Assembly: GCA_008828725.1 (NCBI GenBank)
Contig: MEHQ01000867.1
Coordinates: 1 to 64,000 of the forward strand
DNA: 64,000 nt
DNA from: Saccharina japonica
Lineage: Eukaryota; Sar; Phaeophyceae; Laminariales; Laminariaceae
Direction: 5' to 3'
Made by a program: the position numbers and the translations under genes. The notes beneath the pieces are model-generated. The model made no database searches. It was not told where the DNA came from and was given only the letters and a program-made list of their open reading frames with translations. This document shows, piece after piece, positions 1-11,340 of the stretch (positions within the stretch are counted from its first letter, which is position 1; every line of letters starts with the position of its first letter).

Positions 1-2560
1 GAGTGTTGGTTGGGTTGCGCGAACAACCTTTGCGAAGGTACGATTCGGGTGCATTCGATGATATTGAGATCCTCACGTGAGGAGCTAAACAAATAAAATA
101 AAATAAAATATCAATATGCCACCACCTCTGAAAAGTATTGCACCTTGTGTCAAGCGGCTGACGGGGGGCACGGCCGCGTCACGGTATCAACCAACTCTGG
201 AGCCCCGGATGTTCCAGGTTGACGTGTCAGCCAAAGCGTTACATCAACGGTGGATCACGGGATAACGACCCTCACAGTCACATCCATACAATAGCCGTGA
301 CAGCGAATATCACGCATCCTCAGCGAGCTGTCGGAGGGTGGCCTCGTCACAAATATTTCAGGTGTGTAGACCGACGAGTGACTTGATCCGAAGGACTTGG
401 AAGGGGAAAGTGGTTTACGGAATATCAATCGGCCGACGGCGTAGTCATAGCAGCAATACGTCAACCGCAGGCGGCTGGAAAGCGAGTAACGGCATATAGG
501 CGACCCGGGTGGAAAGCGATGAGCGGTGTAGCAACCACAGATATGACTCAGTCATGTCAGCAAAACACAAACACAAACACATAAACAAACTCAAACGCGA
601 GCAGAGGTGCGACGTATCACCCGCAAATATTACGACTTTAACTTACGCAGCGACAACCAGCCGGAAGCCGAAGGAAACTCGAGCCGGGATATAAACGACC
701 GGAACACAGCCGTGTCGGCTATTAGCGAAATCGTGAGCGGCGGGGAGAAGGAGCAATGGCATATAAGCCACATCGATACCCTCGCCGTTTAAGCCATCCA
801 TAACCCCAAGCCGCGGGTATAAGAGGCGATACTATCAACCGTAACAATAATAACAAAGCTGCGTAATCATTGAATAAGCCGCGAGACGCGGGGAAATACC
901 GATCGCGTGCGTCTAAAGCGGACATCTGGAGGTTAATACAAAGCATCGTACGTCAAAAAGGAGGGGCTGTGATATACAAGCACCCTCTAAGCTCATCAAC
1001 TAGCGAATGATCGTTGAAGCGATACTGTAAGTCCAGGCGAGCCGTCAAGAAAACAGNAACGGTAGCACAGACACCAACAACGCGACTCGGGGCCACTTCT
1101 ACCAACATAATAATTCGATTAGGATGTAATGACTATAGGAATTAAGCCGCGACGAGTCGCGTGTGTGTCTGTGAAAAGACGAAAAATCAACTTGAAACAA
1201 ATTTTGAACATCGAGCGCAAGGTAAAGAGTGCATGATCGAAATCTGAGCACCCATCCGTGTGCGTTGGTACGGGGAGATGCCGAGGAACCAGTCCACGCT
1301 GACGTCCAGCGAGACTGCCCATGGTGGCAGCTCTTCGACCAGGCGTGTCTCCAAAAGTGGAGGAAAGTGTCTGGGGTGGATGAAATGGAAAATAAATTAA
1401 AACGGACCTTTCATTATTTCTCGGCCAGTAATCTCCACCCAATCAGACAGTCAGAGCAAGCCGCGACGGAGCCTCATATAGCCGTCCCTCATATATCGAG
1501 CGATGGGGAAGGGTCCGAGTAGTTGCCCGCGTATCTATTAAATAATCATCTATCTATCTCGACCAGAAGGGAAGCTTCAAACAGAGGACAGAGACTCCAG
1601 CCATGGAAAGAGCGGGCCCTCGAGCGAAGTAGAGAGTGTCGGGCAAAGGAAAAAGCAAGCCACGGTGAATCCATACAATACGCCGTCAAACTCAAGCAGA
1701 GATCACGCTTCGGACGGGGGACTACCTCGTGCAGAGAAATAGGGGAGCAGTCATACGTTGATCGATNTCATCTGAATATACTTCATATATCCATTTCGGC
1801 CGCAGAGGAAACACCTAATCGAGCCCTCGCACGAAGGGGAGAGTTTCAGACAGGGGAAAGAGCGAGCCCTCGCGCGGAGGGTAGAGTCTCGGGCAGATGA
1901 ATGGGGGAACCGCGTATATCTATCGCATGAACCGTAAAACACAAACCGTGATGAAACGTCGGACACATGACTTCGAGCTGAGGATACGGCGAGCAGCCGT
2001 TTGACCATCCGTACCTCGATAATGTCATCAATTTCATTAATACTTCCTCGTTACTATTGGAGCCGCGTCGAAAGCACGTCAAGAATATTCGTTTGCTCGT
2101 TGCCCAGCATTTGCAGTGCTTGCAGAAGCAGCGGCTGCCTCTGTCCCACCAACCGCTCGCATCGTATGTGAAACAAGGAAACAAAGGGGGGGAGCATCGG
2201 CGCCGCCGTGAGAGGGAATGGCGCAGCCTCGTTCGCGCGGAAACCCGACCTTTGTGTAACGGTTCTGATCATGATTGCCCGTTGCCTGGGTCTCAGGTTT
2301 GACCGCAGGATCCAACTACGGCCGGCAAGCACACAAATGAAACAAAACCAGGACCGAACGAAGTCCACACGAAGCAAAATTCAATACACCACCCACCACC
2401 AAAGAACGCAAAACCATTACAATCCGAATACCAAAGTATCATCGATGGGAGTGGGCGGGGGATGGCGAGCAGACGTAAACCGGTCAGTATGTTGTGATCC
2501 ACGCCTCTTGGCCAAAGAAGGCGTGGCCGGGGCGAGCAGCCGTACATCGGTCAACGAATT
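1..2560. other. No recognisable gene; degenerate repeat-bearing DNA
   Basis: Short reading frames overlap on both strands with no family resemblance and no clear splice pattern. A direct repeat is visible: a block at about 1565-1655 (GAAGGGAAGC..., CGGGCCCTCGAGCG..., GTCGGGCA) recurs in diverged form at about 1826-1900. A related word set (CAGAGAAATAGGGG, ATCGAT) foreshadows the satellite that starts near 2.5 kb. Single undetermined bases lie at about 1057 and 1767. I see no exon I would defend. Confidence 0.5.
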
Positions 2561-5480
2561 GTCAACGGCGTGAACAATCCCTCCCATCAGAAAGGGTGAG
2601 GGGGGTAGCGCAGCCGCACATCGACCACTAGCATTCATCGCGCCGACCCTTCCCTCGACCAGAGAAGAAGCGAGGAAGAGACACCTACTGTACGTCGAGC
2701 CATCCAGGGTTAACTCGTGAACCATTTGTATATCAATTTGATACATTTCCCATCTCGTGAGCCACATTATCCATCTCGGGGGCACTGCCCCTCGGACCGA
2801 GAGGGAGGGGGGGGGGGGGAGTCATCCGTAGATCGCTTCGATAAATGGTCAACATCGTAACCCGTATAGCTTATCCCGTGAGCTTTTTTCTCGAACAGAG
2901 GGGGGGGGGGAGGGTGAGCATCCGCGTACCAAACCCAGCATGGTTCACCTCGTGAACTGTCCCTCTCGTGAACGATGCTTCTCAATCAGAGAGGCGGGGG
3001 GCAGCCATGTATCGATAAAATAATCAATAAATACTAAATAAAATAAATAGATCAAATGTTCATCTCGTGAACTGTCCACAACGTGGACAATATTGTCCAT
3101 CGTGTGAACGCTTCCAACCGGGCAGAGAGGGAAGGGGGTGGGCGCGGCTGTACTTCGATATATATATATATACTGTCCATCGCGTGGACTGCCCATCTCC
3201 GGAACGATTCCTCTCGATCAGAGATGGGGGAAGCGGCCATACATACGTAATCACAAGATATGGTCCCTCTCGCGAACTGTCCCTGTCGTGAACTATCCAC
3301 CTCGTGAACCATATGGTCAATACATACATGGTCAACTCGTCAACCATGCGTGTGATCCATAATAGTTGTCCACCTCGTGAGCAATATTGTCCTTCTCGGA
3401 AACAGCCATACGTCGGAATATATATAATATAAATAAATATATATATAAATAAATGAATAAATAAATAAAATAGTATAAAATATCAATATCCCATCCCGTG
3501 GACTGTCCATCTCGTGAACCATATTCTCCATGGCTTGAGCTCTTCCTCTCGGACAGAGAGGGAAAGGGGGGAGCGGTCGTGTTTCGACAATTACATTTTT
3601 CCATCGCGTGAACTGTTCGTCTCGGTAACGATTCCTCTCGATCAGAGATCTGGAAAGCGCGTAATTAAAACATACTGTCACTCTCGGGAACTGTTCATCT
3701 CGTGAACTGCCCCTTCGTGAACAAGATGGTCAAGACATGGTCAACTCGTGAACCATGCGTGTATGATCCATAAANTGTCCAACTCGTGAGCAATATTGTC
3801 CATCTCGGGAACGGTCATGTATAATAAATAAATAAAATGTTCATCTCGTGAACTGTCCACCACGTGGCCAACATTGTCCATCGTGTGAACGCTTCCTCCC
3901 GGGCAGAGAGGGAAGGGGGTGGGCGCGTCTTATATTCCGATAATAAAATTGTCCATCACGTGGACTGTCCATCTCCGGAATGATTCCTCTCGATCAGAGA
4001 TGGGGGAAGCGGCCCTATATACGTAATTACAAGGTATAATCCCTCTCGCGAATTGTCCATCTCGTGAACTATCCACCTCGTGAACAAGATTATCAAAAAT
4101 ACATGGTCAACTCGTGAACCATGCGTGTGTGATCCGAAATAAATTGTCCACCTCGTGAGCAATATTGTCGATCTCGGGAACGGCCATATGTCGAAAAATA
4201 AAATAAAATTGAAATAAATATATAAATAAATAAAATAGCAATAGCCCATCCCGTGGACTGTCCATCCTCGTGAACAATATTGTCCATGGCTTGAGCTCTT
4301 CCTCTCGGAGAGAGAGAGAAGGGCGGAAGCGGTCGTGTAAAAGTGGTGCATCGGCGCTCTCGCCTCACACACTCTCTCGCTCGCTAAATAACTGGACCCT
4401 CCACACACCACACTCACACGCGGCACGCTCGGCCTCGCAGTCTCGCTCACGCGGGCCCCCGCGCCAACGAGCGGCCGGTTAATCGCTTATAAATGGTAAC
4501 GTCGTAACCATCCTAGATAACCGCTACCTTTTCTCTCGAAAGAGGCGCGCGCGCGCGCACGCGCGCGCACGGGGCGCATCCGCGCCCAACACACACGCAC
4601 CGCTCCTTTCTCTCGCGCACGCTCTCCTCTGAAAGAGCTCTCAACCTCCACGAGGGGGGAGGGGAGCCATGTATAAAATAGTTAATAAACATGATTACAC
4701 GCACACACACACCACACACACCACACATACACACGCTCGCCGTGACTGTCCACATCGTGGGCGATATTCTTCCAATCGCACACTCCACACAAGCCCCCCA
4801 CACACTTTGGTACACACACATCGCTCACACTCATCTCGCCGCTCTCTCTCGGATAAGGGATGGGAGAAGGCGCGCCGCCAAAAACACCCACACCCCCACA
4901 CATCACCCCACACTCTCGCGCCACTCACCGCCCACGCTCGCATCTCGCTCGCACACACTTTCCCACGGCGCTGACCCTCTCCTCATCGGACAGCCAGGAG
5001 GGGGGGGGCCAGCTCGCCTCACTCACACACTCTCACGCATCGCTCGTCCGCGACGCACACTGTTCGTCCCTCGTTTCTCTCGATCAGAGATGGTGAACGG
5101 TCTCGCACTACACACGCACACTCTCTCCCTCCACACACGCTCGTGACTGCTCCACCACACGCCTCACACACACCTCTCATCAGTACATGGTCAACTCGTG
5201 AACCATGCGTGTATGATCCATACATTTTCCACCTGGTGAGCAAGATTACCAATACATGGTCAACTCGTGAACCATGCGTGTATGATCCATAAATTGTCCA
5301 ACTCGTGAGTAATGTTGTCTATCTCGAGAACGCCCATACCTAAACAAAATAAAATAAAATAACATAAAGTAACCATAGCCCACAAGTAAACAAAGAAATA
5401 ACAATAGCCCATTTCGTGGACTGTCCATCTCGTGAACATTGTTGTCCATGGCGTGAACCTCTCACCTCGCCACACGCACA
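2560..5480. repeat. Complex satellite of CTCGTGAAC words and small hairpins
   Basis: The stretch is built from recurring short blocks: TCCATCTCGTGAACTGTCCA-like words, small inverted repeats such as CCTCTCGGACAGAGAGG and CCTCTCGATCAGAGATGG each followed by a G-run and GCGGCC/GCGGTC, and AT-rich spacers of AAATAAATAAAATA type. At a larger scale a module of about 500-530 bp at 3054-3581 is repeated in the same order at 3835-4337 (offset about 780 bp). Partial modules lie at 3700-3834 and 5183-5465. Between about 4345 and 5160 the array is invaded by CA/CG-rich microsatellite sequence (CGCGCGCGCACGCG near 4540; ACACACACCACACAC near 4700). Reading frames in it (95-164 aa) are translations of the repeat, not genes. 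Fragments of the same satellite recur at 7178-7285 and 7865-7900. Confidence 0.8.
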
Positions 5481-6800
5481 CACCACGCGCACGCGCACTC
5501 GCATAACTGAATCGTCCATCAAGCTCGGGAGACTCGATCGTCCATCTCGGGAGTGACCCTCTCGACACTGCCGGGCGTATAGTAAACCCCTAGCGGCTAA
5601 GACACGCCAAGAACGGGCTAAGACAAGTACCCTAAGGCCCGCCGCAGGCGAAAAAAATTGAGGTAAGACACGCTTCAAGACATTTGTCTTGAGCGCCTTG
5701 TATTGTCATAAATGTCTTACTTGGATAAGGCATTTCCCTTAAAAAAAAATCTTAGACATGTCATACTGCATTTTCTCGCCCTAGCAGGCGTTTCTATCAG
5801 GTATACTAAAATCCACAACCTTGTCAAGCGGATTTCGCTCGAAATCGGTGTGCTATCTTCCTTGAGGCAATACATGACGGATATATCCTTACCATTGCCT
5901 ATTTCGTCGTTCATAAAGAGATAGGAAGGATGTATGGTGTGCATACGATCCCCTAGACAAAGTTAAAATATTACGATGATAAACACAAAATCTGGGATTC
6001 TCACGCCGATTATATGTTACGGGCTTGGGGTTTGCTCACGTGTTCTCAAAAAGAGCAAACCAAGGGATTGATCACTGCTCCCTTTTTTCCCTTTTTTTCC
6101 CGTCAGTTTGGTCCTAAAACAACAACATAACCCTAAAAATGTGCGTAGTACACCAAAACAAATTTGAAAATAAACAGCAGAAATGAATGGGTTTGGAAGT
6201 CTTGGGCGAAGCACGTGCCTATTCACGTATCTCACACAGGAAAAACGGCGCGAGAAAGCGGGGAGGAAAATTGAAAAGTGCACTTCATAGTGGCTGGCCC
6301 AGCTCACGCACACACTCACCCCAGAGCCCCGCCCTCCACAGTTTGTACGAACATTTGGCCAACCGACTCTCCAGCTTTTATTCTTTCCACGCTAACCACC
6401 ACACCACACCACCATCCGGAGGACCTCTGCTTTCTATTTGAAATAACATACCAGCTACAGAACATCTCGTATAATATCACTGTGGCTGCTTATATCACAC
6501 CTCATCTGTATCATACGCAACGCGTAAACCTAGATATCATAATCAGCAGTGCGGGTGCGTGCATGTACCAGCAGGAAATAACGGGAACAACAGCATATAT
6601 TCAGTGTTCAGCAGTATATCGCTGTCTGTGTTGTGATCGATGGTAAGATATTCGTGGTTGTTGATTTATTCGTAATACGTATTATACGTATAACCGTTCT
6701 CTCCTCTCAGCTCCTGCAAAACCTGAAACCAAGGTAATTCGTACCAGGTACTCACATTCAGTGAAATCTAGAATTACACTGTTTGCCTTGGGTCACGGGT
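5480..6800. other. No gene seen; taagaca-type repeat words
   Basis: Around 5590-5710 the words CTAAGACA, AAGACATTTGTCTT and GCCGC occur several times, the same vocabulary as the tandem repeat at 6801-7150. The rest (5710-6800) is unique-looking AT-rich sequence with only short, unrecognisable reading frames. Confidence 0.4.
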
Positions 6801-7150
6801 AATTTTGGTGCGAAAAAATGAGTTAATTGCCTCTTTTCGAGTGCAGGGACGCTGCCCTACGAAAATAAAAGACGTAAGGGACGAAACAGCGTCTAAGACA
6901 AGCCCCTGCTGAAAAAGGGCTCTAAAACATTCTTTAAGACATATCTTAGCCGCCCCGGACCCCGTTTTAAGGATTTCGTATCTAACGGCGTTATTTTGGT
7001 GCTCAAAAACTGCCTCATTGCCCCTTTTGGAGCGCAGGGACGTTGCCTTACGAAAATAAGACACTTAAGGGACGAAGCAGCGTCTAAGACATACCCCTGC
7101 TGAGAAGGGGCTCTAAGACATTCTTTAAGACATGTCTTAGCCGCTAGAGC
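6801..7150. repeat. Two-copy tandem repeat, period about 191 bp
   Basis: Copy 1 starts at about 6801 (ATTTTGGTGC...) and copy 2 at about 6992. Both carry CGCAGGGACG, TACGAAAATAA, AAGGGACGAA, CAGCGTCTAAGACA, CCCCTGCTGA, GGGCTCTAA and CATTCTTTAAGACAT in the same order with moderate divergence. Confidence 0.8.
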
Positions 7151-7546
7151 TTAGCGTATAGCATATTAATCGCGTGTCCATCGCGGAAACGATTATTCTT
7201 TATCGGAGAGTGGGGAAGCGGCACCCGAAGCCGCATATCGATACATAAAGAAACTTCGCGTAACACGCCCTCTCGGACAGAGAGGGGCGAATAAAACGAT
7301 GCATACGGTTATTATCTCAATCATTGAAATTTAAATATTATTAATAGTCAGATCCACCCCAAGATCCAAGTACCGAAGCAAGAGTTTATCTGCAATTATT
7401 GAGGTCCTAATACTCGAATTATAAAGCGAACCAGAGGCCTATAATACGTGCATCATTTTCGGACGGGGTAGTTATTTCCCCGCCGCTTCCTTTGATTGGG
7501 TGCGGCGGGCAATTTTGCGAAAGGAGGTCGAACCCTATACTATAGC
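7151..7546. other. Satellite fragment and unique sequence
   Basis: At 7178-7285 there is a displaced piece of the 2.5-5.5 kb satellite (GTCCATCGCGGAAACGATT, GTGGGGAAGCGGC, CCTCTCGGACAGAGAGGGG). The remainder to 7546 shows no gene. Confidence 0.5.
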
Positions 7547-7862
7547 AGTAACCACCACAAAAAGGGGCTTTTTCACATTGGAATCAAGTCAAGTTACCCT
7601 ACAAGATCGAACGAATGACGCTCTCGGAACCAAGTAACCAAGCTTCGAGAAATGCGAGCTGGAAGTTGATACGTGGAGTGCTGTGCATGTCAAGGCACTT
7701 GGCTCACTATGGCTCGTGCCTGCCTCTAGCCCCTCGCGTGACTACAGAGTAACCACCACAAGAAGGACCGGTTTCCACACTGGAATCAAGTCAAGTTCAC
7801 AAGATCCAAAGAATTGTCGTCTATCTGGGGCCAAGTAACTGAGTCCCAGATACACCGATGAT
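7547..7862. repeat. Two-copy direct repeat, period about 201 bp
   Basis: AGTAACCACCACAA...GG...GGAATCAAGTCAAGTT...CAAGATC...CCAAGTAAC begins at 7547 and again at 7748, in the same order and orientation. No coding potential is evident. Confidence 0.75.
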
Positions 7863-7899
7863 TTATTTGTCCGTCTCGTGAACTGTCCCGGCAGGGCGG

Positions 7900-8010
7900 G
7901 GGGGGGTGTAACTCATTTCCATGCATGGCCGTAGTCGTCTGACCCTAGACCCTCGCATCGCTACAACGCCGGGACGGAGCATGTCGGGTTTTCACCGACC
8001 AGGGGGGGGG
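7900..8010 (-). repeat. Fragment of the gag-like 3' end repeat (copy 1)
   Basis: A G-run followed by GTAACTCATTTCCATGCATGG, CCGTAGTC and AGACCCTCGCATC matches, in the same orientation, the region encoding the zinc knuckle of the ORF at 9216-10580 and the copy at 16611-16732. Read on the minus strand the coding resemblance is degraded (the knuckle is not intact). Confidence 0.65.
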
Positions 8011-9130
8011 GGGCGCGAGAAGCCGCATATCGATCCATCAAATAAACTACACATAGTCGAGGGCCGTCTCGTCAACCAAATAAACCAAGCCACCGTCCGT
8101 GGTCAAGGGACAAGCTTCCATGCTAGAAAATATACATATAACCAGTACGATCATATTTACCAGGCACGTCTCGTATAGAATACGTACAAATGATACCCCG
8201 GTATGCACATATTGATAATACATTGCGCTACGTACGCCTCTATAGGTCGCAGGTCTGCAGATACATTATTGCATCGAATCTACATGCGTATTATGCATAC
8301 CGTTACATCACGTATGCACGAGCACAAGAAGAGCTATTTATCGATTAATACTCCCAGGTAGTATTTAATAGTGAAAAAGAAAAGACGTACATAGAGCAGT
8401 ACGCGTGCTATATCGCAGGTAGGTGCCGCACCAGTAGAGATGATTGAGTGCGCCTCGCACCCACCCCAGAGACCGTGTCGTTCGAGACGAGGGGGGCGTC
8501 AATCTCGTATTGTATGATCGAGTATTTCGGCAACCTCCGTTTCTCTTCTGCTTGAGGTCAGGTGAAACGGGCAAGTAGCAAAATGCGTACTGCCTTACAA
8601 AGTACATGTATATCTTATCAGATAATACGTAATATATTACATATTACACTATGCTCCAGCCTATATTATGCTCGTCTGCGTAACATTGTCGGCCAAGCAT
8701 CACTTCGTTCTACAGCAGTACTGAATCAATTCACTTCACCAAAGCCGCGTCGACTCCGAATCCGCCATGGGCTGCAGACGCGGGTGATCGCTGTCTTCGA
8801 CGACCGAGTGCTTCGAGGGTCGTCGGCGTCTCCTTCCATTATGCTCAGTATTGTTTATCAAAAGCCTCGATGGTTTGGCTTTTGGTCGCCTTTGAAGAGA
8901 ATGATCTCGTGTGCTACACCATGACCCAGTAGTTTCGGTTTCTAGAAGTGGAACCACATCCCTACGATCACGTAGTTCCATTTGGTTGACTCCCGATTTT
9001 ACTCTCAGAGAGAACGAACTCTCAATGAAAACCGGGCACTGGTACAAATAAGTATCATATATAACAAGCCTCCCTGCCAGGGCCCGCGTAGTCAGGACGG
9101 GGCGGGGGGGGGCGGGGGTTACACGGCCAC
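8011..9130. other. No recognisable gene
   Basis: Two moderately long overlapping frames on opposite strands (about 120 aa plus, 155 aa minus) have no recognisable motif. Only dispersed GTACGTA-type words were noticed. Confidence 0.4.
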
Positions 9131-9138
9131 AAAACTCG

Positions 9139-9190
9139 GCGGGGGTGTACTCATCATGTCGTGCACGTCCGTAAAAAAATATGTGTTGGT
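9139..9190 (-). repeat. Fragment of the gag-like 3' end repeat (copy 2)
   Basis: GGGGGTGTACTCATCATGTCGTGCACGTCCGTA closely matches the 16611-16732 copy (TACTCATGTTGTGCACGGCC). It is a short fragment, cut off after about 40 bp, lying just downstream of the gag-like ORF in that ORF's reading direction. Confidence 0.55.
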
Positions 9191-9215
9191 ACAGATATTG
9201 CATGCTCTACAGCAG

Positions 9216-10580
9216 CTACTCCATCGTTGGGCCTCCCAGACCCTCTTTCCCCAATAAAACCTTCACTCTGAGCCTCCCTACTGCCGTCAAGTTTACCAAC
9301 AAAAAAGGGGGGGGGGCAGGGGGGGTGTACTTCATTTTCATGCATGCCAGAGTCGTATGACCATAGGCCTTCGCACCCCTACAATAATAGCATGCCTGGT
9401 CGGCAGGCAGGGGGTGGGGGTCTTCGATGACTTGTATCACAGTGGGGGTATTCGTTTCCTCCTTAGATGTTCCCGCATCACCCCCCTGCTCCTTTTGTCC
9501 TCGCTCTTCCTCCTCCTCCTCCTGTTGCTCGTATGATACCAGGGCTCGGTGCGCAAGTACCACACGGCTCTCCACTACCAGGGCGAGCTGCTCCGCCTTG
9601 GGGCCTAAGCGCATGCCTACCGCGGGTGGCGACGGTGGCGGCGGCGGGGGCGGAGGCGTCGGCGGCAGTGGCAGCGGCTGGGTTTCCTGCTCCTTGCCCG
9701 TTTGCTGCTGCTGCTGGGCATTGACTCCCGTATACGAAAAAGCAGATATCGCATACGAGTAATCGCAGATAGACTCCCCGTTTTCGCCTCCCGTAAGTAC
9801 AATCGGCTTGGCACTATGCTGCTGTGACTGCTGCGACTGCTGGTACTGCTGCTGCTGGTACTCCTGCTGTTGGTATTGCTGCGGTTGGTACTGCTGCTGC
9901 TGGTAGTTCTGCTGCTGGTATAGGTGCGGTTGGTACTGCTGCTGCAGGTACTGCTGCTGCTGCTGGTCTTGTTGCTGGTGTATACACTCCTGCTCCTGAA
10001 ACCATTTCTCCTGCTGCTGCCATCTAGCCTCCTGATGCCGCTGCATCCACTCCTCCTCCTCCTGCCTATCCTCCCGTTCCATCTGCATCCTCATCTCCAT
10101 TATTCTCATCTCCACCTCCGTCGCTGTCCTCTCCATCTCTCTCATTTTTTGTCTCAAGCTTGCAATTTCCTCATCGCCGCCTGTTGCTCCCGTACCCTCT
10201 GGCCGCGGAGACTGGTTGCCCGCGGCCTCCGCCGCGGCGATGCTTGCCGCCGCTGCGGCTGCCATAGCTTCTTCAGCTACCTGGCCTCGTGCTCCCTCTG
10301 GAGGCTTTGTTCGCGCTCCTGCGCTATGAGCTTTTCCCGCGGCCTCTCCCGTGGCGATGCTCGCCGCCTCTGCGGCTGCCGTAGTTCCTTCAGCTACCTG
10401 GCCTCGTGCTCCCTCTGGAGGCTTTGTTCGCGCTCCTGCGCTATGAGCTATTCCCGCGGGCTCTCCCGTGGCGATGCTCGCCGCCTCTGCGGCTGCCGTA
10501 GCTTCTTCAGCTCGCCTGGCCCAGCTGGCCTCACCGTCGATAAGGCCGCTGTTCGGTGAGAGTCCCTCTGAACTTTCCAT
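9216..10580 (-). CDS. Gag-like protein with tandem repeats and a CCHC-like knuckle
   Basis: An uninterrupted minus-strand frame; the first ATG is at 10580 (start MESSEGL), giving about 454 aa. An upstream TTG could extend it to 10649. In order (numbered from the ATG) it has a 39-residue tandem repeat rich in Ala (about residues 25-63 and 64-102, then a truncated third unit), an acidic, Met/Glu-rich likely coiled coil (about 135-190), a long Gln/Tyr-rich tract (about 200-255), a proline tract, and a C-terminal knuckle C-x2-C-x7-H-x4-C (CYYCRGAKAYGHTTLAC, about residues 397-413). Nucleic-acid binding by the knuckle is inferred from the CCHC family; the usual spacing is C-x2-C-x4-H-x4-C, so this one is three residues longer. 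No protease, RT or integrase follows. Most likely a stranded retrotransposon gag or a domesticated relative; a host low-complexity protein is possible. Confidence 0.55.
   Translation of the reverse strand: MESSEGLSPNSGLIDGEASWARRAEEATAAAEAASIATGEPAGIAHSAGARTKPPEGARGQVAEGTTAAAEAASIATGEAAGKAHSAGARTKPPEGARGQVAEEAMAAAAAASIAAAEAAGNQSPRPEGTGATGGDEEIASLRQKMREMERTATEVEMRIMEMRMQMEREDRQEEEEWMQRHQEARWQQQEKWFQEQECIHQQQDQQQQQYLQQQYQPHLYQQQNYQQQQYQPQQYQQQEYQQQQYQQSQQSQQHSAKPIVLTGGENGESICDYSYAISAFSYTGVNAQQQQQTGKEQETQPLPLPPTPPPPPPPPSPPAVGMRLGPKAEQLALVVESRVVLAHRALVSYEQQEEEEEERGQKEQGGDAGTSKEETNTPTVIQVIEDPHPLPADQACYYCRGAKAYGHTTLACMKMKYTPPAPPPFLLVNLTAVGRLRVKVLLGKEGLGGPTME
9318..9412 (-). repeat. Gag-like 3' end repeat (copy 3, inside the ORF)
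   Basis: This part of the gag-like ORF (Pro-rich tail plus knuckle) is the intact version of the sequence repeated at 7900-8010, 9139-9190 and 16611-16732. All four share a G-run, a TACTCAT/TACTTCAT word, GCATG/GTGCACG, and mostly GACCATAGNCC and CGCATCCCTACAA. Confidence 0.65.
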
Positions 10581-10919
10581 CCGTAATACAAAACGATCAG
10601 CTCGTCCTCGAGCTCTCCCGACTGATACCCAACCAGCGAGCCGTGCCAATTGAAACAGACGCTAGCGTGTTCAAGTGACCCCTGGAGGGGTACTCTGGGT
10701 CGGGGAAGGAAGTAGAAGCTCCACGTGATGTATATATATTACCGTCGTAGACACGAGAAAGGGGGAGAAACATAGAGAAACATAAAGGTACATAAAGTGA
10801 GGCGATGGAAATCGCTCCAAACCGCCAAGCGCTCCACAGAGAAACACGCATATTTCCTCTGTGGAACTCCCAAATACCGTTACATAAATATCCCTGCACC
10901 TAGTACGCTAGCACTCTGA
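10581..10919. other. Upstream flank of the gag-like ORF
   Basis: About 340 bp between the first ATG of the minus-strand gag-like ORF and the inverted-repeat element that begins at 10927. It would hold that ORF's 5' region. No LTR, promoter motif or tRNA-primer site was recognised. Confidence 0.3.
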
Positions 10920-10926
10920 ACAGTCC

Positions 10927-11340
10927 AATTCCGGCAGCACTTCAGACAGCAGCTGCGTGCTCCATCTTGTTCCCACGCCTACCGTGTGTTTTTGTACAGA
11001 CAGCACTTCAGACAGTAGTTACGCTGTAGTCGGCAAATTCATTGGTAAAGAGTGGGAGGGGGGGGGGGGGGGGCGATGCTGCTGTAGTCGAATGGAGATT
11101 GCGGGCGTGTAGTTCAGTTTTGGACACGCATAACATGCTGTAGGGATTTTTAGGTGTACCTCTTCGGACTGGTGTATCCTTTCCCTGCTAAGTGTACGTG
11201 TTCTTTAGGATTCTCTGATGGCTCTAGCACTTTTGTGACCACGGGCCGTGATCTTGCTAGATCAGACTATAGGGATTAGCAACTGAAACGAGTTTAATGT
11301 GAAGATAACAACAACAACAACAACAATAACAACAACAACT
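10927..11340 (+). repeat. Left terminal inverted repeat of the 2.3 kb element
   Basis: Reverse complement of 12844-13239 with scattered substitutions and a different homopolymer length at the G-run (11057-11073). Confidence 0.75.

Noticed and set aside
3052-4450. Several reading frames of 75-164 codons on both strands
   Set aside because: They are translations of the CTCGTGAAC satellite; the same peptides recur with the repeat and have no protein features.
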